DNA of 64,000 nt from Favolaschia claudopus. Lineage: Eukaryota; Basidiomycota; Agaricomycetes; Agaricales; Mycenaceae. The translations under genes and the position numbers were made by a program. Positions within the stretch are counted from its first letter, which is position 1; each line of letters starts with the position of its first letter. The stretch is taken from the NCBI GenBank assembly GCA_037176885.1, contig JAWWNJ010000024.1, forward strand, positions 62,001 to 126,000. The letters are read 5' to 3'. Below, piece by piece: positions 1-11,031 of this stretch. A model generated the notes under the pieces. The model did no database searches. It was not told where the DNA came from and worked only from the letters and a program-made list of their open reading frames with translations.

Positions 1-1152
1 CGGGTCTAGCTGCGAATACCGCCTCGCCCAACTTTGAATACGCTGATCGTCCTTGAACGCCCCATACGTTTCGACAGGTAAAGGATATGTCGCCCCTTCA
101 ACAGCAGCGGACGGCGACACATCACTATCATCATCCTGTATAACCGGTTGCGATGAGCGTAACAAGACATCCCGCAAATGCGTTCCCAGCAAGATCTGCT
201 CGTGGTCAGAACTCATTGGGGACGCCTCGAGCTTGACGGGGTCGTGATTGAGATGTGCGATCGCATCGCGCATGCGTTGGTACGCAATATTAGAGCGGCC
301 AACATCGAGACGCCATACTCCAGCGTCGAGCTCTTCGAAATGCTCGTGAAAAGCAATCCGTATTTGGGTCGAGGAGCGAGACACCACAGAGCCCTGGGCA
401 AAAGATTCTTTCAGGGGATCAAGTCGAGAGAGTATGACCTGAGTAGCATTCCTGCATAATTGAGTGAGCCTCGGCGTCTGAGGAAAAGAATGAGATAACT
501 CTTACTCAAACCGATGTTCAGGAAGACTGATCCCAGCTCCCAACAAAAACGACGCAACAGGCCGCCCAAATTGATTCCCCTCGAGCCAAAACGCAGACAA
601 CTCCGTAAGACAATAACCCTCCTCTTGCAGCCGCGTCAAGGACCAAGTCGACAGCCGTTCCTTGAGCACGCTCTCGTCTTCTTGCTGTTCCGCATCCAAC
701 ATTGCACTAAACCTAGCAAATCACACCGACATTACGCTTTGCCAACCAAAACAAGAAAGTGAAATGTACTGCTTGGTGTAAGTTTGTATCGCCTCGTAAT
801 ATGGCTCATTCCAACCAACGTCCACGCGCGGCGGCTGAGCCCTCTTCACGTATCTAGCTTTCTTGCGACCCGTCTCTTTTACGGCGCGCGACGGTGAGCG
901 CAAACGCCAATCGAACCGCGGGGGTGTTTCAACTGCGTCCGGAGGAAAAGCTTCGGGAGGGGAGTTGCTTTGCAACCATTCTTGTTCAGCCGTAGGAATT
1001 TTTCGGAGTGACGGAACGTGTTGAAGAGCATCTGCGAGGAATATATCTTCTTGCTCCTCCGCAGATGGAAACGAGGAGAAACAACGACGGCGACAAAGTT
1101 GGTGTAAATCAACAGACAGCACTTGATTCGGTGTAGGATGGCGGCGCCGCAC
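1..1152 (-). CDS. UPF1-superfamily DNA helicase, HCS1/SMUBP2 type (5' part, runs off the window)
   Basis: N-terminal part of a superfamily 1B helicase resembling yeast Hcs1 (DNA polymerase alpha-associated helicase A) and SMUBP2; such enzymes unwind 5'-tailed nucleic acids. Exons 1152-770, 712-506 and 451-<1, with introns of 57 and 54 nt, splice into one frame. The joined protein has the family N-terminal region (KQFSAMLDAEQQEDE) followed by a 1B-like beta-barrel stretch (ending IRIAFHEHFEEL). The P-loop and DEAD-like motifs must lie beyond base 1. The frame is open upstream to a TGA near 1234 but holds no ATG, so the true start is probably in an unfound 5' exon; 1152 is nominal. The segment before the conserved part is arginine-rich with FSS, which could be a mitochondrial presequence (inference). 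Family call fairly sure, exact orthology not. Confidence 0.6.
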
Positions 1153-1466
1153 GTGAGACGAGGCAGTCGCGTTACTCAGTCGTCGCAGGGTATTCGTAGG
1201 CCGAACGGAAGCCAGCGTAAGATTCAGCGTTTGGATTCAGGAGTAGGAAATTTTGAAGGGTAATTGATGGCAACACAACACATACAAAGCATGGATTAGT
1301 GTAAAGATTGGATTGGATTGGATTGAGTGAATAAGATATAAGTGAATAAGATATATGTAGCTAGTCCAAACCGAAGGCTAGTCGACTAAGTGAGGGTATA
1401 TCAGTCCATGAGCATTAGAAGTCGTTCCTGCTAACGAGCATGTCGCTGGGCGGACCCTGACCGCCA
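1153..1466. other. Spacer between helicase 5' end and CPS1 3' end, with short tandem repeats
   Basis: No gene is supported here except a possible missing 5' exon of the helicase. It holds four tandem copies of GATTG at 1306-1325, followed directly by two copies of a 15-bp unit (AGTGAATAAGATATA) at 1326-1355. Confidence 0.5.
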
Positions 1467-3320
1467 TCATGCTGCATACCCAACCTGCGGGGCTCCCTCA
1501 TAATTTCCCCTCCGACCACCTCCTTGCGACCTCGCGGCATATACAGGCGTCCCACCTTCTTCACTTGTGGGCGCGGATGGTGAATCTCGGTACGGACTTA
1601 TTGGACCACCACCGCCCGCATCATCTCTAAATGGCGACATTTCGTCCCGGAAGGGCGAGTCTTGCGCTTGCTGGTATTGATATGCTTGAGGCTGCGGTTG
1701 CTGGTAGGGGTTATTATTAGCGTATCCCCCGTTGTAGGGGCTATTAGCAGCAGCCGTTTTTTTCTGCCAAGCGATTCGAATCTTGCTCGGCCATGGCGGC
1801 GGTCGCTGCTGAAGCATCACCGATACCAGCCCGCGTCCCCCAACCAGTCTAAACAGGTTCCAATCAACGCAAAGTAATTTTGGAGAAAACCAAGTCGCAC
1901 CTCATGAAGCGTACATAAAGCGTAAAGTTTCATGATGGCGAAATAATATCCAAACAGGATAAAGGCGGGAACATGAATGATGTCTTGCGGGCGGTGCCAA
2001 AGATGCGGCAACAGTTTGGCTGTGCGAGTAGCAAAGAGCCAAACAATATACGAAGCGAGAATGTTCCTGCGGTGACAGTTAGACGTGGTATGAGCCGAAT
2101 ATTCAACAAGTACTAACCACCACGGAAGATGGTACCCGCCTTCGCTGACGGGAATCGTACTCTTGACCATTAGTCGAATGACAAACACTGGACCAAGCAG
2201 CAGTGTGAACGGATTGAACAGTTTGTCCACCTGCGGAGATGTTTTTAGACTGAGATACGTCAAAAATAGAAAGAAACACACCATGCTATATGCGACATAT
2301 GGATGGGCAGTCCAAATAAAGCGCTCTGTAAAAAGACTCCGAATGTCCGAACGCCAGGTATTCCGCGTCCACCGCAGCACTTGTTTCAGAAAACGCCAGT
2401 TGGGCTTCATCGTACTGAGCAGCTCCGCCTCCTTGCAACATTGCACATAGGTACTCCACCCATGGGCCACCATCCAGCGAGTAAGGAACTTGTCGTCACC
2501 CGAATTGAGCTGATATTTGCCGAGCCAATAATCGTGGGTGAACCCGTGAAGAAAATCGGGATCCTTGAGAATGATGGTACGGTAAGCGGCTGTGCGGCCG
2601 GATAGACAAGGAAGACCGCCGTCGATGTGGGTGGAGCATGAGATTTCAATGTTGCGAATGGTCAAACGGAAGGCGGCGAGAACCTCCCAGACAGTCATGC
2701 GGTTACCGACGGGCTGTACACGTTGACTGGTACCAACGCCGCCAACCTTCTGGTCTTCAAAGCAAGCGAGAACGTAGGGGAGCAAGGTAGGGGGCCAAAT
2801 GGCGTCGTCGTCGGCAAACACGATAATGTCGGTAGTGGTATTTTTAATGCCGTGGCTCATTTGAAGGCGTTTGTTGGCAAAGGGGACGGTGAGCACACGA
2901 ATGCGCTCTGGGTCGACCGCATTTGCAAGGCCCTGCAGCTCTTTGAGCATTTTCTCCTCCGTGATGATGAGAATCTCCTTGGGTTTGCCGATGAGCCAGG
3001 AGCGAGCGGCCTCCTTGAACTCTTCGCCGGCATCTATTGTGGGAACGATGATGGTGACATCCTCAGCGGCGATGTAAGTGGGGTTTTCGGGTAATGGCAC
3101 TGGACGGTATGTGAAGGAGGCGGCAATACGGATGAGATACCAGAGATAGCGGTAGAAGCTGTTCGCAAGATGAGTACGGGGAGAAAAAGGGCGGTATGAA
3201 TGCCAAGTTACCCAATGACACCAAAAGGGACGACTAGCACAAAACAGTGAGCGGGAGAAGCTGGAGAAGCAAGACAACAAGCTCACAAACGGGAAAAAGA
3301 TCGGATGTAAGGTACAACAT
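1467..3320 (-). CDS. CPS1: Glycosyltransferase family 2, CPS1/hyaluronan-synthase-like membrane polysaccharide synthase
   Basis: Processive membrane GT2 enzyme, like Cryptococcus Cps1p, that polymerises a wall or capsule polysaccharide from nucleotide sugars. Exons 3320-3287, 3233-3212, 3158-2118, 2066-1901 and 1848-onward; introns of 51-53 nt. Visible motifs: IVPTIDA near residue 55, the DDD nucleotide-binding motif (FADDDAIWPP) near 135, GDDKF near 238 and QVLRW near 277-281, then C-terminal membrane spans and TGWGTRAG. As read, the frame stops at 1744 after 455 residues. Just before the stop is a run of seven A on the coding strand (1757-1763). With six A the frame continues to 1467 as a 547-residue protein with a Gln/Pro/Tyr-rich tail holding SPFRDE and SPYRD repeats. 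The longer form is probably real; the listed range uses it. Family very sure; tail length less so. Confidence 0.88.
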
Positions 3321-3631
3321 AGTCGCTTGACGAGGAGACTACCGCACAACGGTGGGAGGAAGGGGGGGAAGCGGACGGGCGGAGGAGGGGGAGGGGGGGC
3401 CTAGAGGAGACCCACAAGGAGCCTCCGAAGGCGTAGGATAGAGAAAAAGAAGGAAAACAGCGAGCTGGTCGTCGCAGCGGGCTGAAAGCAAGAGCAGAGT
3501 AACGACCTCACCACAACCACAAACAAACCGGCGACAGCCCCGGTCCCCGTGCGAACATGACGTACACTTCAAATTCGACAACAAAAAAATATAAAAGCAA
3601 TACTACTGACTAACAAGTTACAATACAGAGC
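3321..3631. promoter_or_regulatory. CPS1 promoter and SWI3-like 3' flank
   Basis: A 311-bp spacer between two genes on the minus strand. It has a strongly strand-biased G-rich tract on the plus strand (about 3350-3405), read as pyrimidine-rich upstream of CPS1. No coding evidence was seen. Confidence 0.4.
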
Positions 3632-5686
3632 TCAAGTCAATGGCATTATCATCCCTTCATCACCCAACGGTCCACCACCCCCCTCCATCGGCACACTCCC
3701 CAGCTCCGAAACCACCGTCCCTTGCCCGCTCGTCCCCATCGCACCAGGCGCTGTCAATGAATGCGCAGCCGCCAATCCCCCACCACGCGCCATCTCGCTC
3801 CGTACATTATCCAGCATCTTCTTCAAATTCAGCCGCTCATTAACCAGCCCCATCCGCGCACTCTCTAACCCTTTGCGTTCCTCCTCCAAAATGTCCTCCA
3901 ATTCCTCAAACTGCCCCATCTTCACCTCAAGCTTCGTCAGCGTCAGCTTGATCAATGAGGCGAGAGTCGATCGAATCTGCGTGTCTTCAGCCTCTGCGAG
4001 CGCCGCCGCCGCCTTGGCAGACGACTTGAGCGCCAAGTCTGCCGCCCGTACAGCTTGCGACTGCTGAACAGTGTGTCGTTTTGGTTGAGAATCAACTGCC
4101 ATGCCGTCCGTCGTCGTTGTCGAATTACCGTTGGCTCCTTCGCTCTTAACACTCTCTTCCGCCTTCGCACCGTTCCCCTCGCTGGTGAGATGATGCAACG
4201 CCGTCTTAGCCGCATCCGCAGCAACCCCCGGGCCAACAACACCAGCGAGAAACGCAACAACGCTCATCACCGGATTATCCGCTTGCTCAAACGGAATACG
4301 CCCATGTCGCAGCGGACCCATGCTCGCCTCCGTCGCAAGATACGGGTCCTCAATAGGCAGCTCAAGGAACTTCCGAATGCATTGCTGCGCGCTGCGAGTG
4401 CCCACATATTCTTCAATCCGAGACCAGTCGTCGTCAAACATCTCCACGCCCTCAAGCAGCATGAGAACTTCTTGATCCGTCCAGTCATCTGAAGGCGCGC
4501 CAGCACCCGCAGAAAGCTTGACAAAGTCTCCGCTAAACATGGAAGAGGGAAACCGGCCATCGAGATAACACGAGGAGCAGAGCTCGAATTTCTTGTCTTT
4601 GAGAGAATGATATCGCAGCTGAGTGCAATCGGCGCCACACGTATCGCACGTACAAAGTCCCGTAGAGGGTCCTCGATTTACGCCATTGGGAGTTCCGTCA
4701 CGCGCGCCGTCAGTGAGAGCGTCTGCCTCAGCGGCGTCGATTGGCCGTGAAGCTTTATTGGATGTTTGATAGATACTCGAGCGAAGTTCAAGCGAAGCGG
4801 GTGTCGGAGGGGGTTTTTGAGCACCATTCACAGCAGCAGCGCCGGGATTCGTATGACGCGTCCCAGGGTGGAGAGACTGCAGACCACGCGGGGTGTCGAG
4901 GATAACTCGGAAGTGGCCGGTGAAGGGTGGTGCCAATGCAGCAGGCCGCGAGTCTGGATCAATCTAGCGGATAATAAGAACATGGCATAAATGCGCACAC
5001 CAAATAGAGATAATACACACCTGGTAATTGACCAGCCCCCATTGCTCCAAGAACCCGTGAACACGCATAATAGCGCACACATCTCCAGCCAAATTCCTCC
5101 GGCAGGCAGTAACAGTGAGATACTCCATAGGGCGAAGCCGATAGGTGTTTATCATAAAGTCGCGATAGTCCTTGTAAATAGCGGGGGTCTTCGAGCGATT
5201 GCGCGAGTTGAAAAACTCGGGCAGCGCGCGTCGTTCGACGGGATGTATTTTCGACATGTCGAACCAAGCAGAATAGGACGGGATAATAACCTCGTGCGTC
5301 TGAGCAGCAAGATACTTGCGCGCCTGGTCTTCAAGGCGCAGACGCGCAGCCTCAAGCTGCGCGGGGTCCTCATCGTCGTTTTCGTCGCCCGAATCACCCT
5401 CGTCGTCCGCCCCGTCCCCCATCGACACATCCCCCCCATCCTCGTCGTCCGCATCAGGCTTCAAAAGCCTCACACGCCCGCCATTTTCCGGCCGACTGCC
5501 CCACTCCTCGGACGGGAGATTCGCAATGTCGGTGGAAGGCAGAGGATCGAGTTCGCCGCGTTTTCCAGTTGTAGTGTCTGTATTGACGGGATAAGCGCCT
5601 TCGTCGGTCTCGTCGACGCTCATCCTCATCCGCTTGGCTTCAGATGGGCCGGGAGAGGGCGAGGCAGCGCGTTTGGGTGAATCCAT
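3632..5686 (-). CDS. RSC8: SWI/SNF-RSC chromatin-remodelling subunit with SWIRM, ZZ and SANT domains (SWI3/RSC8/SMARCC)
   Basis: Core scaffold subunit of SWI/SNF-type nucleosome remodellers. Two exons, 5686-5021 and 4963-3632, split by a 57-nt intron, give 665 residues. Order: acidic N-terminus; SWIRM domain about 133-222, ending exactly at the intron; ZZ-type zinc finger about 325-372 with paired cysteines ([12 protein letters not shown]); SANT/Myb domain about 381-428 ([18 protein letters not shown]); C-terminal leucine-rich coiled coil ([21 protein letters not shown]). This order defines the Swi3/Rsc8/SMARCC family. The start is the first in-frame ATG; the upstream in-frame extension begins with a non-ATG codon. 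Whether it belongs to SWI/SNF, RSC or both cannot be told from sequence. Confidence 0.93.
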
Positions 5687-5806
5687 AAGTTCACGTTGGT
5701 CAAAGCGAGTTGACCTTTCAATCCAATCAATGCCACACAATCACTTTTGAACCTACACCACAACCTAATTCAAGTAACACTCGAAGTAAGTCTTTGCAAT
5801 CCTCCG

Positions 5807-6252
5807 CTAGCCCTCCAAGGATGTCCCAGTAAAAGGGTCGACTCCCAATTCGCGAATCGGAACCGTCTCGCCGAATAATCGCGTTTCTGAACCAGCAGCG
5901 TCCAAGTTCTCTATGTGTCGCCCGAGCTCCTCGCGGCACATCGTAAGGCTGGACCGACATTACAGACTTTCTACGTTAGGCTGTCGAACCCAAAGCTCCA
6001 TGGTTCGCTAGCAAAGGCATTGTCTGACAACAGCGGCACTCTAGCCGCTGCTCAATATCATCTTGCCGAGCCAACGCAAAAGAGTGCAACCTTGCGCTTT
6101 GGTGGTCTCTAGATGTGGTTATCTATTGCAGATGATATATTTTCGCCCGACATAAGCGTCCGAGCTCGAGATACATGCTCGCGGCGTGTGGTTACGGGCA
6201 TACAAATGCAGGTACAGTCCACCGTGATAAAGTCGGTTTTGACTGGGGCCAT
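5807..6252 (-). CDS. Small protein of unknown function (about 103 residues)
   Basis: Not recognised. Four exons (6252-6152, 6108-6091, 6040-5990, 5948-5807) with introns of 43, 50 and 41 nt, all GT-AG, splice into a closed frame of 103 codons plus stop; one exon is only 18 nt. The last exon reads like a genuine conserved C-terminus: CREELGRHIENLD, then LFGETVPIRELGVDPFTGTSLEG in two stretches, ending in TAG. The first exon (MAPVKTDFITVDC) is the least certain part. It sits between SWI3-like and DNAJC17-like genes, all on the minus strand, in a gap that otherwise looks empty because every exon is short. No signal peptide or membrane span is evident. Function cannot be inferred. Confidence 0.5.
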
Positions 6253-6435
6253 TTCGCATTGAATTGGGCAGGGATATGAGATCACTTTCAAGTCTGCGCT
6301 TTGCAGCACTGATTTTTCCTTTTAACCGTTGCTTGTATTGAATTGTCGCTGACTGTCTCCACAGAACTAGGCCAATTCGGCAGAATTAGATGGCATAGGC
6401 AAGTAATGTATGAATACAATTAAACCGAATACCCT

Positions 6436-7595
6436 CTACGCGCCCTCTGCCGCCTCTTGCTCCAGGATTTCACGTTCCATACGTTCACGTTCCGCCTGCC
6501 TTAGTCGCATCAACGTCAACGCTTCATAATCAACCCCCACCGAAGCCTGAGGCTCTCCAGAAGACGGTTGACTAGGAAAAGACGCCGGGAACGAAGAAAA
6601 CGGCGAGTTCGAAGAAGATTGTCCTTGTTCCTGAGGCAATGACGCAGTGCTGGACGGTGGAACGGACGGCATAGGTTGCGCTGATAGCTTGCCTTTCTTT
6701 TTAAGCCAAACAAGAATATCAGGTTCTTTGCCTCCAACCCACCCAGCTTCGACGCCATCCATGCCCCGATCGGCCCGTCCACTGGCGCACACGGCGGCGA
6801 AGGCATCCCCGATCTGTTTGAATGGTACGAGCGCCGTGACGTACTTGGGAGGCTTGTCGGGCGACTTCTTGGGCGCTTTGGAAGATATGACGATGGACTC
6901 TGCGTCCGTCTCCCCGAATTGAGTGAGCAATGCAGCCAAGGCTGCAGGTGTCGTCAAGTGTGGGTGTGTGGAGAGCTTGTATTTAAGGCGAATGGTTGTG
7001 TCAAGCGGATCTGTTTGAAATAATAACTTGTTCATAACTCTGCAACAGTACGGCGCAGGCGCTCACCAAGAGAGGGTGCATCTGCGTCGTCGTCAACATG
7101 CGGCCGATTCGCCTCCTTCTCGCGTTGACGAAGTTCGTTCTCCCGCTCCTCACGACGCCTCCTCCCGTCGTCTTTAATTTTCTCTGTCTCCTGCCACCGA
7201 TTCGCCTCGTCGCGCTGCTGATCCGTCTTAGCCTTTTTAAAGGCACGCTCGCGTTCCTCGAGCTCTGTCAGCATGTTCTTTCGTTTATTATCGTAGCTCT
7301 TGAAGCGCTCATCGCGCGCGGCCTTCGCGCGTAATTTTGCATCGAGAGCAAGGCGACGGAGGGGGTCGAGCAGCAACTCATACGACTGAGTAAGCTCATG
7401 GAATTTGCGAGCGGCGTCTGGATCGTTTCTGTTCTAAATTAGCATGTCAGAATATCAGTGAGGTTTGAGGTATGAACTGACTCGATCTGGGTGGACTTTG
7501 CGGGAAGTTTGACGGTAGGCCGTGCGTATATCCTGCTCTGTAGCGTCGAGGGAGAGAGCAAGAAGTTCGTATGGGTTTACTTCTTGAGAATCCAT
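6436..7595 (-). CDS. DNAJC17/Cwf23-like J-domain protein with RRM
   Basis: Spliceosome-associated J-protein that recruits Hsp70 and binds RNA. Exons 7595-7482, 7433-7067 and 7010-6436; introns 48 and 56 nt; 351 residues. N-terminal J domain with the HPD motif at residues 35-37, then a highly charged coiled coil (ELEERERAFKKAKTD), then an RRM-like fold beginning DPLDTTIRLKYKL, then a Ser/Pro linker and a charged C-terminal helix. J domain, coiled coil and RRM in this order is diagnostic for DNAJC17. Its ATG lies 43 bp from the divergent ATG of the AP-1 mu gene, so both promoters must share or overlap. Confidence 0.88.
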
Positions 7596-7638
7596 GGTGG
7601 TCGTAGTTTGAGTTGAAGGGTAATGTGTGTGGCTGTGC
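7596..7638. promoter_or_regulatory. 43-bp bidirectional intergenic region between DNAJC17-like and AP-1 mu start codons
   Basis: Only 43 bp separate the two divergent ATGs (7595 minus, 7639 plus). Core promoter elements must therefore lie in this gap or inside the neighbouring 5' coding sequence. No TATA box is seen. Confidence 0.6.
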
Positions 7639-9228
7639 ATGGCGAGCCTCATTGCTATCCTCGATCTCAAAGGCAAGCCGCTAATCCAACGGTCCTACCG
7701 CGACGACGTCCCGCCATCCTATGTCGAGCGCTTCCTCCCCCTCGTCCTCGAAATCGAGGAAGACGGCCAACAGGTCACCCCCTGCTTCTCCAGTCAAGGC
7801 ATAAATTACATGCACATCCGTCACTCAAATCTCTACCGTCAGTCTCTCCCTCGCTATCGTGCTCTCTCGCTCACTTGCACCAGTTCTCGCCCTCTCAAAG
7901 CGCAACTCCAATGCCGCAGAAACCATCATATTCCTCCACCGTCTCACCCAGGTTCTCGTCGAGTACTTCAAGGAACTCGAAGAGGAGAGCATTCGCGACA
8001 ATTTTGTCATCATCTACGAGCTCATGGACGAAATGATGGACTTTGGCTATCCTCAGACAACCGAGAGTAAAATCCTTCAAGAGTTGGTCCCGTCTTACTT
8101 CCCAAACCAATGAATGGCTAATGTTCTCGATCGCAGATACATCACACAGGAATCCCACAAACTCGTCGTCCAAGCAGTACCGCCCCCAGCTATCACCAAC
8201 GCCGTCTCGTGGAGGACAGAGGGAATCCGCTATCGAAAGAACGAAGTCTTCCTCGACGTGATCGAAAGCGTCAATCTCCTCGTCAATGCAAAAGGCGACG
8301 TCGTACGCTCCGAAATCCTCGGCGCCGTCAAGATGAAATGCTATCTCTCCGGAATGCCCGAACTCCGTCTGGGTCTCAACGACAAAGTCATGTTCGAAAG
8401 CACCGGCCGCAGTGCGTCGTGATCTTCATCTTAACCTCTGATCATCGCCCGATGAATTTTGTTTGTCTCTCAGCCGCGCGCGGTAAAGCCATCGAAATGG
8501 AGGACGTCAAATTTCACCAATGCGTCCGCCTCTCCCGATTCGAAAACGACCGCACCATCTCCTTCATCCCCCCAGACGGCGAGTTCGAACTCATGTCCTA
8601 CCGCCTCTCCACGCCAGTCAAGCCTCTAATCTGGGTCGAAGCCGCCGTCGAAAGCCACCGCGGCAGTCGCGTGGAATATATGGTCAAAGTCATCGCTCAA
8701 TTCAAGCGGCGAAGCACAGCCAACAACGTCGAGATATACGTCCCTGTACCCGACGACGCCGATAGCCCCAAATTCCGCGCCTCGACCGGCAGCGTACAGT
8801 ACGCCCCCGACAAAAGCTCGTTTGTTTGGAAGATCAAGCAGCTCGCGGGCGGCAAAGAGTTCCTCATGCGCGCGCATTTTGGCTTGCCCAGTGTGAAGAA
8901 TGGCAAGTCCTTCATCATTCTGTCCTAGGTCTACATTTACTGAAAATGTGTGTGTGTGTAGAACAAGACGTCGGGAAGCGCGCACCGATCACAGTGAAAT
9001 ACGAAATACCCTATTTCACCGTTTCTGGCATCCAAGTGCGGTACCTGAAAATCGTGGAAAAGAGTGGCTATCAAGCTCTGCCTTGGGTGCGGTATATCAC
9101 GCAGAATGGTGACGATTACAGGTATACATTTTTCTTCCATCTGGAGTGTTCTGTGTCTCATTTATTTTCGTCGCAGCTTGCGAACGGCGTACGACAAGGG
9201 AAGCGCTCCAATTAGACAAACCACGTAG
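7639..9228 (+). CDS. APM1: AP-1 clathrin adaptor complex subunit mu
   Basis: Medium chain of the AP-1 adaptor; it recognises Tyr-based cargo signals for clathrin transport between trans-Golgi and endosomes. Exons 7639-7837, 7884-8082, 8137-8411, 8474-8902, 8962-9121 and 9177-9228; 437 residues. The N-terminal longin-like domain starts MASLIAILDLKGKPLIQRSY. The C-terminal mu-homology domain carries KAIEMEDVKFHQCVRLSRF, KPLIWVEAAVE and the near-terminal VRYLKIVEKSGYQALPWVRY. Intron 4 (8903-8961) uses a GC donor (GCAAGT); no GT donor keeps the frame. The last residues after DDYSLRT (through IRQTT) lie inside a diverged direct repeat also found at about 12046-12226, so the extreme C-terminus may be remodelled. 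Clathrin heavy chain is also in this window, 20 kb away. Confidence 0.95.
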
Positions 9229-9390
9229 TGTATGAACATCAATGAATCTCGGCCTTTCCTAAATCGTCAGAGTTTCGAATCCGCATGAGCATCTGGCGAT
9301 ATCAGTGAAGTCTGCAGTTCATTCGCGCATTACCAACAAAACTACGATATGCAATATCATGCTGAATATCTAGTTTCCGTTCCAGCAGGA
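9195..9390 (+). repeat. Direct repeat, copy A (AP-1 mu 3' end plus ligase 3' end remnant)
   Basis: About 190 bp that align, with substitutions and small gaps, to 12046-12226 in the same orientation. Shared blocks include GACAAACCAC, ATCCGCATGAGCATCT, and a near-identical end, ATATCTAGTTTCCGTTCCAG plus CAGG. In copy B that end encodes the C-terminus of the LIG4-type ligase; here it is a non-coding remnant. The left part here is coding sequence of AP-1 mu. The two copies bracket the kinase and unknown-gene island. Confidence 0.8.
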
Positions 9391-9712
9391 TGGAGACAAA
9401 TAGCAAGACGATCAATCCAGAAAATCTCTCTCCTCTTCACCTCCCCCTTCATTCTTCCTCGTACTTCGTCTATTGCTCACGTTCTATCGCCCCCAGATCT
9501 CCTGCTCAAAACCATGCTGCAGATCCGCCGTATAACAAGCATTCGAAGGCCATCTGTTCGACTAGTAGGGAAGGTTGTCGGCGGTAGGCAGCGCCAGTAG
9601 CTCGCGATAAAAGAACCGACATTGCCGGATTGTTTAGCCGCATTGTGAGTGCAGCTTCACTTCACTGCGATATGGGTGGACATAACGCATTGAGGTACAA
9701 CACGATGAGAGA
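9229..9712. other. Intergenic region downstream of AP-1 mu
   Basis: The first about 160 bp belong to direct repeat copy A, ending in a dead fragment of the ligase 3' coding end. The rest (about 9391-9712) is the 3' flank of the kinase gene; no gene is supported. Confidence 0.5.
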
Positions 9713-11031
9713 TTATGCTGCGGGGGCAGGCAGGACTGCTGCGTCCGAGTCTTGTTGCCGAGATTGCCAGATCGTCTCGAGAACTTGCACAACTTCTGCG
9801 CTAGTTGTCCTCCGAGCAGGATCATAGTCGCACATGCCGCGAATAACGCTTGCAAAGGCAGTAACATCACCACCGCAGCGCTCTGGCGTTACGTGTGCGC
9901 TGACAATCGGACTCGCGTCGTCTTCACGAAAAGGCCGATCTTCAATCTCCCCCGTCCAATTAGCATCCTCGTCAAAGTACGTCGAACGCGCGCCCCACTT
10001 GGACCAGAGGTCGTCCGGGAGCTTGCCTAGACGCAGCACCGCGCCCGCAACGGCGGCGTCATTACTCCTCTGCCACGGAGTGGCAAAGAGCGGCCATCCA
10101 CTCGATACGAGATCGTGCACGATGACCGCAAGGGCCCAAACGTCGCTGGGTGGACCTACGGATCGGAGGATAGCAGCTTCTGGGCTGACATACATCGGTG
10201 GGATGTGCACCTTGCCGGATGGTGCGTCGACGAAGAAGGATTCACCAAAGTCGCAGATCTTGACTCGAACGTTGGCGGGATCGATAAAACACGCAGTAGT
10301 CATAGCAACGGAGAGAGTGGAATAGACGGTATACGAGGGCCTGTGTGGCGATGGGCTTACCGGATCGCTGGATTCCTGGAATTGCAGCGGTTCGGTCTGT
10401 GGTTCGAGCATGTACTCGTCGATGTCGGCGACTGTTTTCCACCTTGCGAAGGCCGGAGCGCATAGTAGTATGTTACGTTTAGTAAAATCTACGAGACATT
10501 AGCTAGCATACGCTATCATCATCTTGTCCGCTTACCGCCATGAACAACGCCGGCATCGTGAAGACGCCTCAATCCGCGCGCAATCTGCAGCGAAATAGAC
10601 TGAACTACCTCGGGCGATAATACCTCGTCCGGAAAGCTATTTTCAAGGTTGTCTTCTATCCCTGCGAGCGAAGGACCAAGCACCTCAGTGACGATGCACT
10701 GATGTACCCCGTTGGGCCCCGTATGCTCGAATTCATCCAGCAAGCGCACCACATACTCCTCAATATCTGCACACTCGCTCTTCTTCAGATGCCGCATGAT
10801 CTCGAGTTCACGAAGGTTGGCGTTGGCATGCATAATTTTGAGGGCCGCAAACCCACCCGACACATGGTCCTGCGCAAGCCACACCGTCCCAGATGCGCCG
10901 CATCCAAGCTTGCGCACGACTTCGTAGCGGTTGCCGTGGAGTTTATCACCCAGGTGGACGGGGTGCAGTCCCCCGGGACGGTACTCGTTGACCTGCTCTG
11001 TGTCTGGCATTTGTCTCAACAGTCTGCTCAT
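9713..11031 (-). CDS. SRPK-like protein kinase with altered catalytic loop
   Basis: Serine/threonine kinase close to the SR-protein kinases, a family expanded in mushrooms. Exons 11031-10536 and 10488-9713 with a 47-nt intron; 423 residues. The entry GGLHPVHLGDKLHGNRYEVV and the loop LGCGASGTVWLAQD match the SRPK start. VAIK-like Lys is in FAALKI. The catalytic loop, created across the intron, is HGDFTKRN rather than HTDIKPEN: His, Asp and Asn are kept but the Lys is shifted by one. CDFGES supplies the Mg-binding Asp, PPMYVSPE the activation segment and SDVWALA the F-helix Asp. An in-frame segment before IDPANVRVKICDFG (about 10330-10386) looks intronic but has no usable acceptor, so I left it coding. 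The first ATG in frame was used. The gene sits inside the repeat-flanked island. Confidence 0.82.

Noticed and set aside
1467..1820. Independent small gene with a Gln/Pro-rich product
   Set aside because: It continues CPS1 exactly when one base is removed from the seven-base run, and it begins inside the CPS1 last exon.
2163..2605. Plus-strand open frames opposite CPS1
   Set aside because: Antisense shadows of the conserved glycosyltransferase exon.
10330..10386. Intron in the SRPK-like kinase before the DFG motif
   Set aside because: A donor-like GTAAGC exists but no acceptor in range; the stretch is open and was left coding.
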